Assembly (NCBI GenBank): GCA_029844215.1
Contig: CM056720.1
Coordinates: forward strand, 28,513,711-28,577,710
Direction: 5' to 3'
From: Przewalskia tangutica
Taxonomy: Eukaryota; Streptophyta; Magnoliopsida; Solanales; Solanaceae
Length of the DNA: 64,000 nt
The notes beneath the pieces are model-generated. The model saw only the letters and a program-made list of their open reading frames with translations, did no database searches and had not been told where the DNA came from. The stretch's first letter is position 1. Each line of letters starts with the position of its first letter. Shown here in pieces: positions 46,426 to 56,917 of the stretch. A program made the translations under genes and the position numbers.

Positions 46426-48097
46426 CGTACTTCATTTCAGATCAAAGTCGGGTTTTAACCCTAAGTACTACGTGACGTTAACTCTTTTTAAAGGATCCGT
46501 TTCTTTCACAAAAGTCACATAATACCCGTAGCATAAAATAGAGTGACTATCTTTTAAGTAAACCAAAATACTTCCTTTGTAAAATCAAGTAACAACATTA
46601 TTTTCCAAACGTCAAGTTTGTCTAATTTCAAATGCTCAAGTTTCTCATTTTAGAAAGGTTTCATAACTCATAGTCTTAATCCTTTTAAAACAATTGAGTA
46701 ACATATGTCTTGTCGTGAGCCGCTTATTCTTGTTTACAACAATCTTATTAAAGAGCCATGATCTAGAAATGTAATACAATTTTGTCTTATCTTAGCTTCT
46801 ATGCAGATGGAGGTTTCTACTGGTTTTAATAACAATTTGTTATTAGTCAATACACTTTCCTTTATTAGCGCTGCTTTGGTTTGTTCGACACTTATTCTCA
46901 TTTCCGAAGTCAATAAAACATTATTCTTTTTAAAACCAAGTACTCATTACTCGCGAATGAGGTTTCACAACACTTTTAACAAAATGTTAATAACCAAGTA
47001 AAACAAGTTAAGTCTCTTATCTTTCAAGATCAAGTCTCTTAACTTCTACAATCAATAAACCAATCTTTTACCTACATAGAGTCGTTATAACTAACTTCCC
47101 ATAAAGCTATTATAACACCCTATGTTTTAAACCAACCAACTCATTTAACACATGTACGTCTACCGTACTACATAGTTTACAAAGCATCATGCTAGAAGGA
47201 TAGGAAGAGGTTCACATACCTCGCGACGATTATCGACAATAAGCAAAACGCTCCACAAGATCTTTGAATCGCTGGCTGCTCCACTCTTCAAGTATAATAC
47301 GCTACTCGCGATTTCCACCTATAAGGCCACAAACGTCCATTAAAATCTAACCCCACGGTTCCATATTCTACGTAAAATTCGCAGACTTCCCCGCAATCGC
47401 GTAGAATCTCCTCCTCTAGCGAGGCCGGCTACCAAGCCAACCTGGGGGGGGGGGGGTTATACGTCTAACCGGACGTATACAATTCTACTACACAGTAATA
47501 CCACAAGTCTCATCAGAATACACTATGTAATTACGATTCGATTCTCTTCTTTAAATTCGAGCTTAAGTCAAAAGACATTGCGCAAGCTATATTCTTCTAT
47601 ATATAGTATACCTTAACTATATAATCCTACCATATGTAATTTCCAATTACAACAAGGGACAAGAATATTTACCTTGATAAGCCCAAATTATCCAAGTTAT
47701 AATGTCGATCCTGAGCAAGGTTTAGCTCCTACTCAAATGCGCTCCAATCCGCTCAAACAACCCTTAGAAGTTCTAACCAACTTCTACTTAAATACTTCAA
47801 CCAACTATGAAGATTTCCTTAGGGTTTTGGTTTGAGACTAAGAGGACAAAAGGTAGTATTTTCGGGCTCTACGTATAGAGGTAACTTTTGGAATACTACA
47901 AGGGAGGGGTATTATACGAAAACAACTAGGCTAGGGGGAGGGGTACCCCTCGGCCAACACTACTAAGGGGAGGGGAGGAACCTCGCCAAAGGCCACTAGA
48001 AGGGGAGGGAAGGCTGGGGCGAGCAACAAGAGGAGAGGAGGGAGATTTTCAAGACTTGGAAACATTTGTGGATGAAGAAGTCTTCAACAAGAGAGGG

Positions 48098-48305
48098 TAT
48101 TTATAGGAAGCCAAGGCCAACCAATGGCCAAGATCAAGCCATGTGCAAGGCAAGTGTAAGGCCTTGATCAAGCCAAGTGCACCCTAACCCTACACCCCAA
48201 AACAAGGCACAAAACATGGCACCAAACATGGCACAAAGTAAGGCACAAAACAAGGCACCAATCGCCGAGGCCAAACCGCCTAAGGCGTCCACTTGAGATC
48301 ACCTC
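48098..48305 (-). promoter_or_regulatory. M2 5' LTR promoter region
   Basis: Minus-strand TATAAATA is at 48098-48105. The palindrome near 48286-48305 is mostly lost. Confidence 0.5.
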
Positions 48306-48516
48306 TCGTTGGCCCAAAAATGTTCCGTCGCTCGGAAAAATCCGCAAAATACAAAGCGACATAGCCGAATTTTCCTTCGCAGTTCTCGTAAACGTTTACG
48401 AAAAACGATTCTATACGGGGGTTGTGCACAAATTTTCGAAACTAGCCAAACTTTAAGTCTCAAATTTTCGTACGTACGTCTCCACGTACATACTCAGGAA
48501 AATACGGGGTATAACA

Positions 48517-48521
48517 AATTT
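48517..48521. repeat. Target-site duplication of M2, right copy (AATTT)
   Basis: Matches 39954-39958. Confidence 0.92.
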
Positions 48522-48638
48522 AAGAAAAATCAATACTTATTATTAATGATTTTATTAAAGCAGCCATGATCTAGGAAATGTAATACAATTTTGTCTTATC
48601 TTAGCTTCTATGCAGATGGAGGTTTCTACTGGTTTTAA
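48522..48638 (-). mobile_element. 5' LTR of R, piece 3, ending at a rearrangement
   Basis: Collinear with about 10067-10185 of the R 3' LTR up to GGTTTTAA, then it breaks. The remaining 1.6 kb to the LTR start is missing. Confidence 0.85.
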
Positions 48639-48838
48639 GACACGTGTCACCCCCTTGAGTGGCCATGTGGCCCGAAATCGGTGGGACAAGTGGCTAGCCA
48701 CTTGTCCCCTTGGCCGAATGGCCCTAACACTTGGCACTAATTTTCGTTGGCCATGTGGTGTGGTGGGACCCACACACACATGGCCCAATCTTGACCATAC
48801 ACTTACATTGATCTTGGCCCTTGTTTCTTCTATAAATA
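48639..48838 (+). promoter_or_regulatory. B 5' LTR promoter region with long palindrome
   Basis: CACGTG is at 48641-48646 in the remains of the conserved palindrome. A perfect 26-bp palindrome at 48683-48708 has the half-site GGGACAAGTGGCT. TATAAATA is at 48831-48838. The promoter survived the truncation. Confidence 0.6.
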
Positions 48839-50504
48839 CCCCATAGTGAAAGACATAATATTCATCCACACTTAAAGACTTTCCAAGGCAAAATATCCTT
48901 TCCCTTTAGTCTTGTTTCGTCCCCTCCCCTCTTGTGTAGAAAATACTTTGTGTATTGTTGTATAATCCCAAATACCTTGGCCTAGTATCCCTAGTAGTAT
49001 TCCAAAGTTGTTTCAATACTAGAGCTAAATACTACTTTATTCGATAGTCATGAAGTGAAACCCTAGAAAAATCTTCCTAGCTTGGTTGAAGTGTTAAGAG
49101 AAGTTGTTTAGAAACTTCTAAGGGTCGCTTGGAGCGGGTTGGAGCGTAAGGAGTTGGAGCTAAACGTTGCTCACGATCGACATATTACTTGGATAATTTT
49201 GGGCTTATCGAGGTAATGATCTATGTCCCCCTATTGTAATTGGATATTACATATTGTAGTAATTTAGAATTGAGTATAAGATATATTGGAAGGATGATTA
49301 TAAAGGATTGAACTGTATTTACATTGGATTGTATTTACAGTAGAATTGTGTAGTATTTTTGTGAAGTAGAATTGTACACGTCCGGTTAAGACGTGTAACC
49401 CTCCCCCCTGGGAGTTGTTGGCCTGGTAGCGGGCCTGAGTAGAGGAGGAGATTTATGTGGTTGTGGGGGGGGGGGGGAGGTGCTGCCGAATTTTCTGTAG
49501 AATAAAGGAATCTTGTATTTAGAATATTCTACGAAGAGATCTAGAAGTTGATAGACGTTTTATGGCCAGTATAGGTGGAAGTACTACGAGTAGTGTATTC
49601 TACTTGAAGGGTGGAAAAGGCTAGCAAGGTTGTAGTACTTGGAGCATTTTGCTAATTGTCGATAATCGTCGCGAGGTATGTGAACCTCTTCCTATCTTTT
49701 CTAGCATGATATGTGTGAACTATGTAGTACGGTAGACGTACATGTTCTAAGTGAATTTGGTTGGTTTTACTGATTTTAAAAGATAAAGGACTTGACTTAT
49801 ATTTGACTTGATATGATATATGAAGAACTCGGGTGTGTAGAAAGTTGTGAAACCTCGTTCGCGAAATGATTATTTGGTCTTTAAAAGGAACTTGATTTCT
49901 AAAAGAAAAGAGACTTGAGGAATTGAAGAGTTTTTGGTTTAAAAGAGAGACATGGTTTTGTCTTAAATTGGTTTAGAACATAAAGTGTTATAACAGCTTT
50001 ATGGGAAGTTAGTTATAACGACTTTATGAAAGAAAAGAATGGTTTTATCATTGATTTTAAAATGGTAACTTGATTTAAGTATAGGTTACTTGTTTTGAAA
50101 AGAGTAAGTATTTGAGTTTTAAAGAGTATACTTGATGTTGTTTTAAAAGAAAGGCACTTGGTTTAAAAAGTATAGAGTACTTGATTTTAAAAGTCTTGTA
50201 AAGGTTTTTACGAAAGTAAAGTAATTTGGTTTGAAAAGGAAATGTGTTTTGATACTACGAGTATTAGTATCTTTTACGTAAAAGAGGTCTTTTGAAAGAA
50301 TGAAAGTGGGTATTATTTTGGGTTTGAAACCCGTATTGTTGACATAAAATGAAAGTACTTGAGTTGTGTGTAAACTTGCCTATGTTTGCGTGTGATAGCC
50401 TTGTTGTGCAGATTGTATTTTTATACCACCGCGCGTCTCGATGGAGGCGGTTGATTTGTTATGATCTTACTTGGCGCACGCGGTGGAGGATTCCACGTAC
50501 ACTC

Positions 50505-50890
50505 GCATTGATAGCGTTATTCCATGGACTAGCTCTCCGTGAGGTTTTACCGATTCGGCCTTGGTATCGGTGGTTGGCTTTCGTACTTGCCCGTCTCGTG
50601 GCTGATTCGCCTCGTACGGTAGTTAGCCTTCAACTTGCCCGTTCGGTTTAGTGGCGAAGTCTCGTGACCACGACGCTTGGTACTGGTAGTTAGCCGTCTT
50701 GGTCTTGGCCACTCGTGACACGGCTTGGTACTGGTAGTCGGCTTCGTACTTGCCGTGTCGACCGTGGTTTGGTTGCATAGTATTCTTAGTACGGCCTTGG
50801 TATCTAGTAGTTGGCTTTCAGATTGCCGGTCGATGATGACGGCTTTGGTATCGGTAGTTAGCCCGTACTTGCCCCGTATGGTTGTTATGA
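50505..50890 (+). repeat. LTR cassette of B 5' LTR (type V)
   Basis: Repeats of CTTGGTA(T/C)(C/T)GGTAGT(T/C)(A/G)GC and TCGTACTTGCC recur about every 40-100 bp. Confidence 0.65.
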
Positions 50891-51558
50891 CACGTGGGAC
50901 ACGGTGTTCATGTGTATTCCTTGTTGCTATATCATAGCTAGGCGGTGAGGAAGGTATTCCACGGGCATGATTGATGTTATGGGCGTGAGACCCGTAGTTA
51001 TATTTGAGTGATGACTTTGAGGCGTGAGTCCACGACAGCGTGCTCACATATTATGTCTTGTAATTTGGTTATCATATATGTCTCTGTTTTTATAGACTAC
51101 TATGATTTCATTTACGTATTTTTGATTTCACATACTTGGTACTGTTGTCTTGACCTCATGCCTGCGTTCATGTCGCGGTAGAGGTACATTTGTGGATCCT
51201 CGCTCATAGGATCACGATTCAGCGTTTGGGAAGCTCAGTTTCTCGGAGGCTCATCTTTGGTATAGTCCTGTCGGTGTAGTTACTTGTACATTCGGGGTAT
51301 GGCGGGCCCCACTGTCCGTCATAGTTATGGTTACATTCTTAGAGTGCAGTAATCTTTGTAGGCGGGGTTTGTAAAAGGATTTAAGCTGTCGTTGTTATAT
51401 ATATGTATATATTCGGGAAGGTGACCGTTTTAGTTGCTTTGTTTCATACTTTATGTCTTGTCTCGTATTTTAGTTTTTATTTCCGCTGATTTTCTCTCGA
51501 TGTTGTATCACTAGGTGCCGGGTAGGCACGATCAGGCCCGGATCGGGTCGTGAAAAAG

Positions 51559-51570
51559 TGGTATCAGAGC
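51559..51570 (+). other. Primer-binding site of B
   Basis: TGGTATCAGAGC, a full 12-base match to the initiator-Met tRNA complement and the cleanest in the window. Confidence 0.88.
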
Positions 51571-51752
51571 GATTAGTCCTCGGAAAGTGTCTACGCACGG
51601 TTCAGTAGAGTCTTGATTATCGGTGTGTTGCACCACATCTATGTCGGAGGCTACTGGACATTTAGGATTAGTTTCCATTCTTCTCACTCGAGATCGTGCC
51701 TTAGAGCCGTGTTGTCGGTTGGACTCCTACGGCGTACTCTTTTGTACCGATT

Positions 51753-52970
51753 ATGCCTCCACGCAAGGCAACCAGAGCCCGAAGCGGCAAAGCAGAGGAG
51801 CTGCGAGTAGAGAATGGAGGGTTACCGGCGAGGCCCGTTTTACCAGGTGGTGCTACTGAGGCGGATTCTACGATGCCGCCACCCAGCGAGTTTAGAGCGC
51901 ATCGGTCATTGCGAGACCACGATACTGAGCCTCCAGCTCACAGGAGCAGAGAGATGGGCTACGGAGATAGCACGATTACTAGCCGATGTGGCGACACGAG
52001 AGATAGGCTGGACGCAGCGGCCCGATAGCACCCGTGGTTCACGAGGCGGATAGTATGAGGCTACGGGACTTTCGAGCCGTAGCCCGCCGAGTTCTGGTCG
52101 AGGCACGAGATGATCCGCGAGATTTCATCAAGCGATTCTGGATCGTGAGAGTGATCGAGGCTTGGAGACCGAGTCGATGGTCTTGGGTTCACATCGGATG
52201 CGTGATCTTTGCGATGGTGGTTTGATTCGGGAGCTGTCGGGAGGGCATGCACTTCCACCGTATGGAGCGAGTTCTCGAGGCATTTTGCACATTTCTTGCC
52301 TCACAGATGAGGAGGGCTCGGGCCGCAGATTTTTGATGTTGAGGCGGGGACGCGTCTGGTTGGGAGTACAACGTGGAGTTCGACTTCGTTGGCGGTATGT
52401 CCCGCGTTAGTAGCTAGTATGGAGGATGAGTGCACCACTATGTCACGAGCTAGACGATTATTTGGCGAGAGTTGCTCGGGCGTAGCTCTTGGCCGCATGG
52501 ACATTGCCCGCATCTGAGCTTATGCACTTGGATGTGAGGCACGGAGAGGTCGGAATTACCGGATCGAAGAGGGCGAACAGCAGGTCTTTTGGCGACTTTC
52601 GAGGCGGACCGCCTCAAAGAAGAGCGATTATCGCCTCCCGATCTGAGTGGCCCTCCGCGCCTTGGGGCGTTCGGGATATTCAGGGCGGTCGGGCTCCCGG
52701 GTTTTGACTTCGAGGAGTAGGAGTGCTCGCCGGATAAGGTCACCCTTGTCTCAGTGTGGCCGTTGTGGAAAACTTCAAAAGGGAGAGTGTCATACTAATT
52801 TGGGAGATTGTTATTCTTGCGGCCAGCAGGGCCATTTAGCAAAGAATTGTCCAACAGCAGGTAGCGGATGTTGAGACTCGCCGGGATCTTGCGGGTTCTT
52901 CTCCTTGATAGCTAGGCGGGTGTTCATACACGGCCGAGCAGGCGGTCGTGGTGGAAGTTCCAGCCTATCG
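51753..52970 (+). pseudogene. B gag
   Basis: Plus-strand gag with ATG at 51753. The first 92 codons are open (51753-52028) and begin M-P-P-R-K-A-T-R-A-R-S-G-K. The next piece (52034-52225) carries M-R-L-R-D-F-R-A-V and D-F-I-K-R-F-W, matching M2 E-F-I-R-R-F. The zinc knuckle at 52809-52850 reads C-Y-S-C-G-Q-Q-G-H-L-A-K-N-C, a perfect CCHC box, preceded by the cysteine pair C-G-R-C-G-K. The end near 52970 is set by homology to the T gag stop and is uncertain. About four frameshifts break it. It is followed by non-coding interior without pol. Expected role: particle formation and RNA packaging. It is the most reliable gag N-terminus for comparison across copies. Confidence 0.82.
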
Positions 52971-53727
52971 GTCTTGGAACCGCCTATTTTGATTTCAGTA
53001 TATCCTTCGCCTCTCAGAGACTTGTATGCATTGATGATATGATGATGTGCTAAGTATTATGTTCAGATAGCGTTATGCTAAATTGTGATGTAGAGGCCTG
53101 GTTAGTATAGGGGAAGTTGGGTACATAGAGATGTGAGCCTTAGAATATTATACGTGGAGACCTTAGAGGCGAGGCCGTCTTGAGTAAAAGATTTTGTTCT
53201 GATTTGACCTTTGTTGGAGTGCATAGTATACGTGGGATAAAATTTTGTGATAAGTCCCTGAGTGGTGTGAATTATAAGAGGGTAGTGAGCTAAGAAGACC
53301 ACTAGGTTTTCGTGACTTGATTAGTGAGATTGTTCCGGACCGGGGAACAAGAGCTTGGTGCGAAATGGGTCGGGTTGAGGCAAGGTTGCGTGACAACCCG
53401 CGGCCGATTTGGTGGGGTCGATTCGAGGTGGTCGCCGGTGGTAGGGTCGCGAGGGTGCTAAGCCCGAGTTTAGGTAACCGTCGTGCGGGTTCGTGGATCG
53501 TTCGACCAGAATCGGATCGTGAAGGCGGGAATGGCCTTAGAGTAAATTGAAGCTAGTGGGAGTTGTGAGACTAGAAATGATTTCCTCGTTGGCATGGATT
53601 TGAGTTTTGCGCACATGTTATATTCTGGCCATTGGTGGCATGATCGGTTTTGTAAGTATAGTAGTGGAGACTATATTGGCGCATGTGTGTTTGGAGACTT
53701 AGAAGGAACATTCGGGACGAATGTTTC
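52971..53727 (+). other. Non-coding interior of B
   Basis: Homologous to the T non-coding interior: GCCTATTTT, TATATCCTT and GAGACTTGTATG, the ACAACCCGCGGCCG region near 53393, and GATCGTTCGACCAGAATCGG. No pol motif was found. Confidence 0.65.
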
Positions 53728-53741
53728 TAAGGGGGGAAGAA
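53728..53741 (+). other. Polypurine tract of B
   Basis: AAGGGGGGAAGAA before TGTTATACC at 53742. Confidence 0.8.
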
Positions 53742-54064
53742 TGTTATACCCCGTAGTTCCATGGTATGTATGTGAGGACGTACGTACGAGAATACGAAAG
53801 AAATTTTGGAAAGAAAGAAAGAAGTGATTTTTCGACGGAAAAGTTTCCGGGTTTTGTGAAGGAAAAAGGTTCGTTGATGGGAATTGGATTCCCAAATTTG
53901 GTATTTGGGCTTCTTGGATTATTTTAGAATTATGAGATTTTATTTTCGGAAATGGTCACGTGGGGCCCACGGAGAAATTCTGGTTTGTGGGGCCCACTTT
54001 GTTTTTGAGATTTTCGGTATTTTGGATATTTTCGGAAGACGAAATATTTTGGACGAGTAAGGGG

Positions 54065-54266
54065 GAGACACGTGTCACCCCCTTGAGTGTCCATGTGGCC
54101 CGAAATCGGTGGGACAAGTGGCTAGCCACTTGTCCCCTTGGCCGAATAGCCCTAACACTTGGCACTAATTTTCGTTGGCCATGTGGTGTGGTGGGACCCA
54201 CACACACATGGCCCAATCTTGACCATACACTTACATTGATCTTGGCCCTTGTTTCTTCTATAAATA
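54065..54266 (+). promoter_or_regulatory. B 3' LTR promoter region with long palindrome
   Basis: CACGTG is at 54069-54074, the 26-bp palindrome at 54111-54136 and TATAAATA at 54259-54266, with almost the same spacing as in the 5' LTR. Confidence 0.6.
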
Positions 54267-55904
54267 CCCATAGTGCAAGACATAATATTAATCCACACTT
54301 AAAGACTTTCCGAGGCAAAATATCCCTTTCCTTTAGTCTTGTTTCCCCTCCCCTCTTGTGTAGAAAATACTTTGTGTATTGTTGTATAATACCAAATACC
54401 TTGGCCTAGTATCCCTAGTAGTATTCCAAAGTTGTTTCAATACTAGGAGCAGGAAATACTACTTTATTCCGATAGTCGAAGTGAAACCAGAAAAATCTTC
54501 CTAGCTTGGTTGAAGTGTTAAGAGAAGTTGTTTAGAAACTTCTAAGGGTCGCTTGGAGCGGGTTGGAGCTAAACGTTGCTCAGGATCGACATATTACTTG
54601 GATAATTTTGGGCTTATCGAGGTAATGATCTATGTCCCCCTATTGTAATTGGATATTACATATTGTAGTAATTTAGAATTGAGTATAAGATATATTGGAA
54701 GGATGATTATAAAGGATTGAACTGTATTTACATTGGATTGTATTCTACGAGAATTGTGTAGTATTTTTGTGAAGTAGAATTGTAGGCGTCAGGTTAAGGC
54801 GTGTAACCCTCCACTCGAGTTGTTGGCACAGTAGCGCCTGAGTAGGAGGAGATTTATGTGGTTGTGGGGAGGTCTTGAATTTTCTATAGAATAAAGGAAT
54901 CTTGTATTTAGAATATTCTCTGAAGAGATCTAGAAGTTGATAGGCGTTTTATGGCGATATAGGTGGAAGTCTTTGCGAGTAGCGTATTCTACTGAAGGGT
55001 GGAAAAGGCTAGCAAGGTTGTAGTACTTGGAGCATTTTGCTAATTGTCGATAATCGTCGAGGTATGTGAACCTCTTCCTATCTTTTCTAGCATGACTATT
55101 GTGAACTATGTAGTACGGTGAGCGTCGTGTTCTAAGTGAATTTGGTTGGTTTCTGATTTTAAAGATAAAGGACTTGACTTATATTTGACTTGATATGATA
55201 TATGAAGAACTCGAATGTGTAGAAAGTTGTGAAACCTCATTCGCGAGAAATGAGTATTTGGTCTTTAAAAGGAACTTGATTTCTAAAAGAAAAGAGACTT
55301 GAGGAATTGAAGAGTTTTGGTTTAAAAGAGAGACATGGTTTTGTCTTAAATTGGTTTAGAACATAAAGTGTTATAACTTTATGGGAAGTTAGTTATAACG
55401 ACTTTATGAAAGCAAAAGAATGGTTTTATCATTGGTTTTAAAATGGTAACTTGATTTAAGTATAGGTTACTTGTTTTGAAAAGAGTAAGTATTTGAGTTT
55501 TAAAGAGTATACTTGATGTTGTTTTAAAAGAAAGGAACTTGGTTTAAAAGTATAGAGTACTTGATTTTAAAAGTCTTGTAAAGGTTTTTACGAAAGTAAA
55601 GTAATTTGGTTTGTAAAGGAAATGTTTTTGATACTACGAGTATTAGTATCTTTTACGTAAAAAGGTCTTTTGAAAGAATGAAAGTGGGTATTATTTTTGG
55701 GTTTGAAACCCGTATTGTTGACATAAAATGAAAGTACCTTGAGTTGTGTGTAAGCTTGCCTATGTTTGCGTATGTGTATTGTTATACGATGTGTATTTTT
55801 ATACCGTCTCTCGATGGAGTAGGTTGATTTGTTATGATCTTACTTGGGCGCGTGCGGTGGAGGATTCCGCAGATGCAGCTCGCATTGATAAGCGTTATTC
55901 CATG

Positions 55905-56245
55905 GACTAGCTCTCCGTGAGGTTTTCGATTCGGCCTTGGTATCGGTGGTTGGCGCTTCGTGCCGCCTCGGCTGATTCGCCTTGGTACAGTAGTTAGCCT
56001 TGCCCGCGGTTTAGTGGCGAAGTCTCGTGACACGCCAGTACAGTAGTTAGCCGTGCTTGGCGGTCGACTCGTGACACGACGGTACTGGTAGTCGGCTTTC
56101 GTACTTGCCCCGTGTCAGCTTCGTGGTTTGGTTGCATAGTATTCTTAGTACGGCCTTGATATCTAGTAGTTGGCTTTCGTACTTGCCCCAGTCAGTCGAT
56201 GATGCGGCTTTGGTATCTGGTAGTTAGCCTTCGTACTTGCCCCGT
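55905..56245 (+). repeat. LTR cassette of B 3' LTR (type V)
   Basis: Units with GGTAGT(C/T)GGCTTTCGTACTTGCCCC, CGGCCTTG(G/A)TATC and TCGTGACACG recur at 40-100 bp. Confidence 0.65.
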
Positions 56246-56917
56246 ACGGTTGTTATGACACAGGTGGGACCTGGTGTTCGTATGTATTCCTTGGTGTTGC
56301 TATATCATGGCTGCGGTGAGGAAGGTATTCCACGGGCATGATTGATGTTGTGGGCGTGAGACCCATAGTTATATTTGAGTGATGACTTTGGCGTGAGTCC
56401 ACGACTTACGTATTTGCTTACATATTATGTCTTGTAATTTGGTTATCATATATGTCTCTGTTTTTATAGACTACTATGATTTCATTTCTGATTTTGATTT
56501 CACATACTTGGTACATTGTCAGATCGACCTTCGAGCTGCGTTCATCTGCAGTAAGTACATTGGTTGTGGATCCTCGCTCAGGATCACGATTCGGCATTTT
56601 AGGAAGCTCGTTTCTCGGAGGCTCATCTTTAGTATAGTCCGCATCGGTGTACTTGTACATTCGGTATGGCGGCCCTGTCCGTCATAGTTATGGTTACATT
56701 CTTAGAGTGCATGTAATCTTATTGTGGGCGGGGTTTGTAAAAGGATTTAACTGTTGAGTTGTTATATATATGTATATATTCGAAGGTGACCGTTTTAGTT
56801 GCTTTGTTTCATACTTTATGTCTTGTCTCGTATTTTAGTTTTTATTTCATGATTTTATCCGATGTTGTATCACTAGGGTGCGAGGTAAGGCACGATCACG
56901 GGCAGGATCGGGTCGTG

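Larger units (their letters stand above)
39959..48516 (-). mobile_element. Element M2: complete gag-only LTR retrotransposon
   Basis: M2 is 8558 bp on the minus strand: 5' LTR 45355-48516 and 3' LTR 39959-43120, both 3162 bp, around a 2234 bp interior. The termini are TG...CA and it is flanked by AATTT. Equal LTR lengths and near identity in AT-rich parts point to a recent insertion. Confidence 0.92.
45355..48516 (-). mobile_element. M2 5' LTR
   Basis: A 3162 bp LTR paired with 39959-43120. A run of G near 47440 is longer than in the other copy. Confidence 0.9.
8095..48638 (-). mobile_element. Element R: gag-only LTR retrotransposon, host of T and M2
   Basis: R reads leftward: a 5' LTR in three pieces (13513-15043, 39436-39958, 48522-48638), an interior of 1.7 kb (11808-13512), and an intact 3' LTR (8095-11807). 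T and M2 are inserted in its 5' LTR, each with a 5-bp target duplication. The 5' LTR breaks off at 48638, about 1.6 kb before its expected start, at a junction with B. The LTR start type (GTAGTTCCGTGGTATG) is that of B rather than of T, so R and B are the same subfamily in opposite orientation. Confidence 0.8.
48639..51554 (+). mobile_element. B 5' LTR, truncated at its start
   Basis: Starts inside the LTR at GACACGTGTCACC, equivalent to about 54067 in the 3' LTR, and ends GGTCGTGA(C missing)A. There are strong G runs near 49470. Confidence 0.85.
48639..56917 (+). mobile_element. Element B: gag-only element with truncated 5' LTR
   Basis: Plus strand: 5' LTR lacking its first 324 bp (48639-51554), gag interior (51555-53741), full 3' LTR (53742-56917). 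The LTR subfamily is that of R. Its right end abuts E pol sequence directly, so B appears to have inserted in E's pol. The left flank and target duplication were lost with the LTR start. Confidence 0.8.
53742..56917 (+). mobile_element. B 3' LTR
   Basis: A 3176 bp LTR from TGTTATACCCCGTAGTTCC to GGTCGTG. The final ACA is not visible and pol sequence of E starts at once. Confidence 0.85.

Noticed and set aside
53956..54409. Overlapping 120- and 149-codon frames on both strands in the B LTR
   Set aside because: They cover the palindrome and promoter region. Openness on both strands reflects GC-rich inverted sequence, and no domain is visible.
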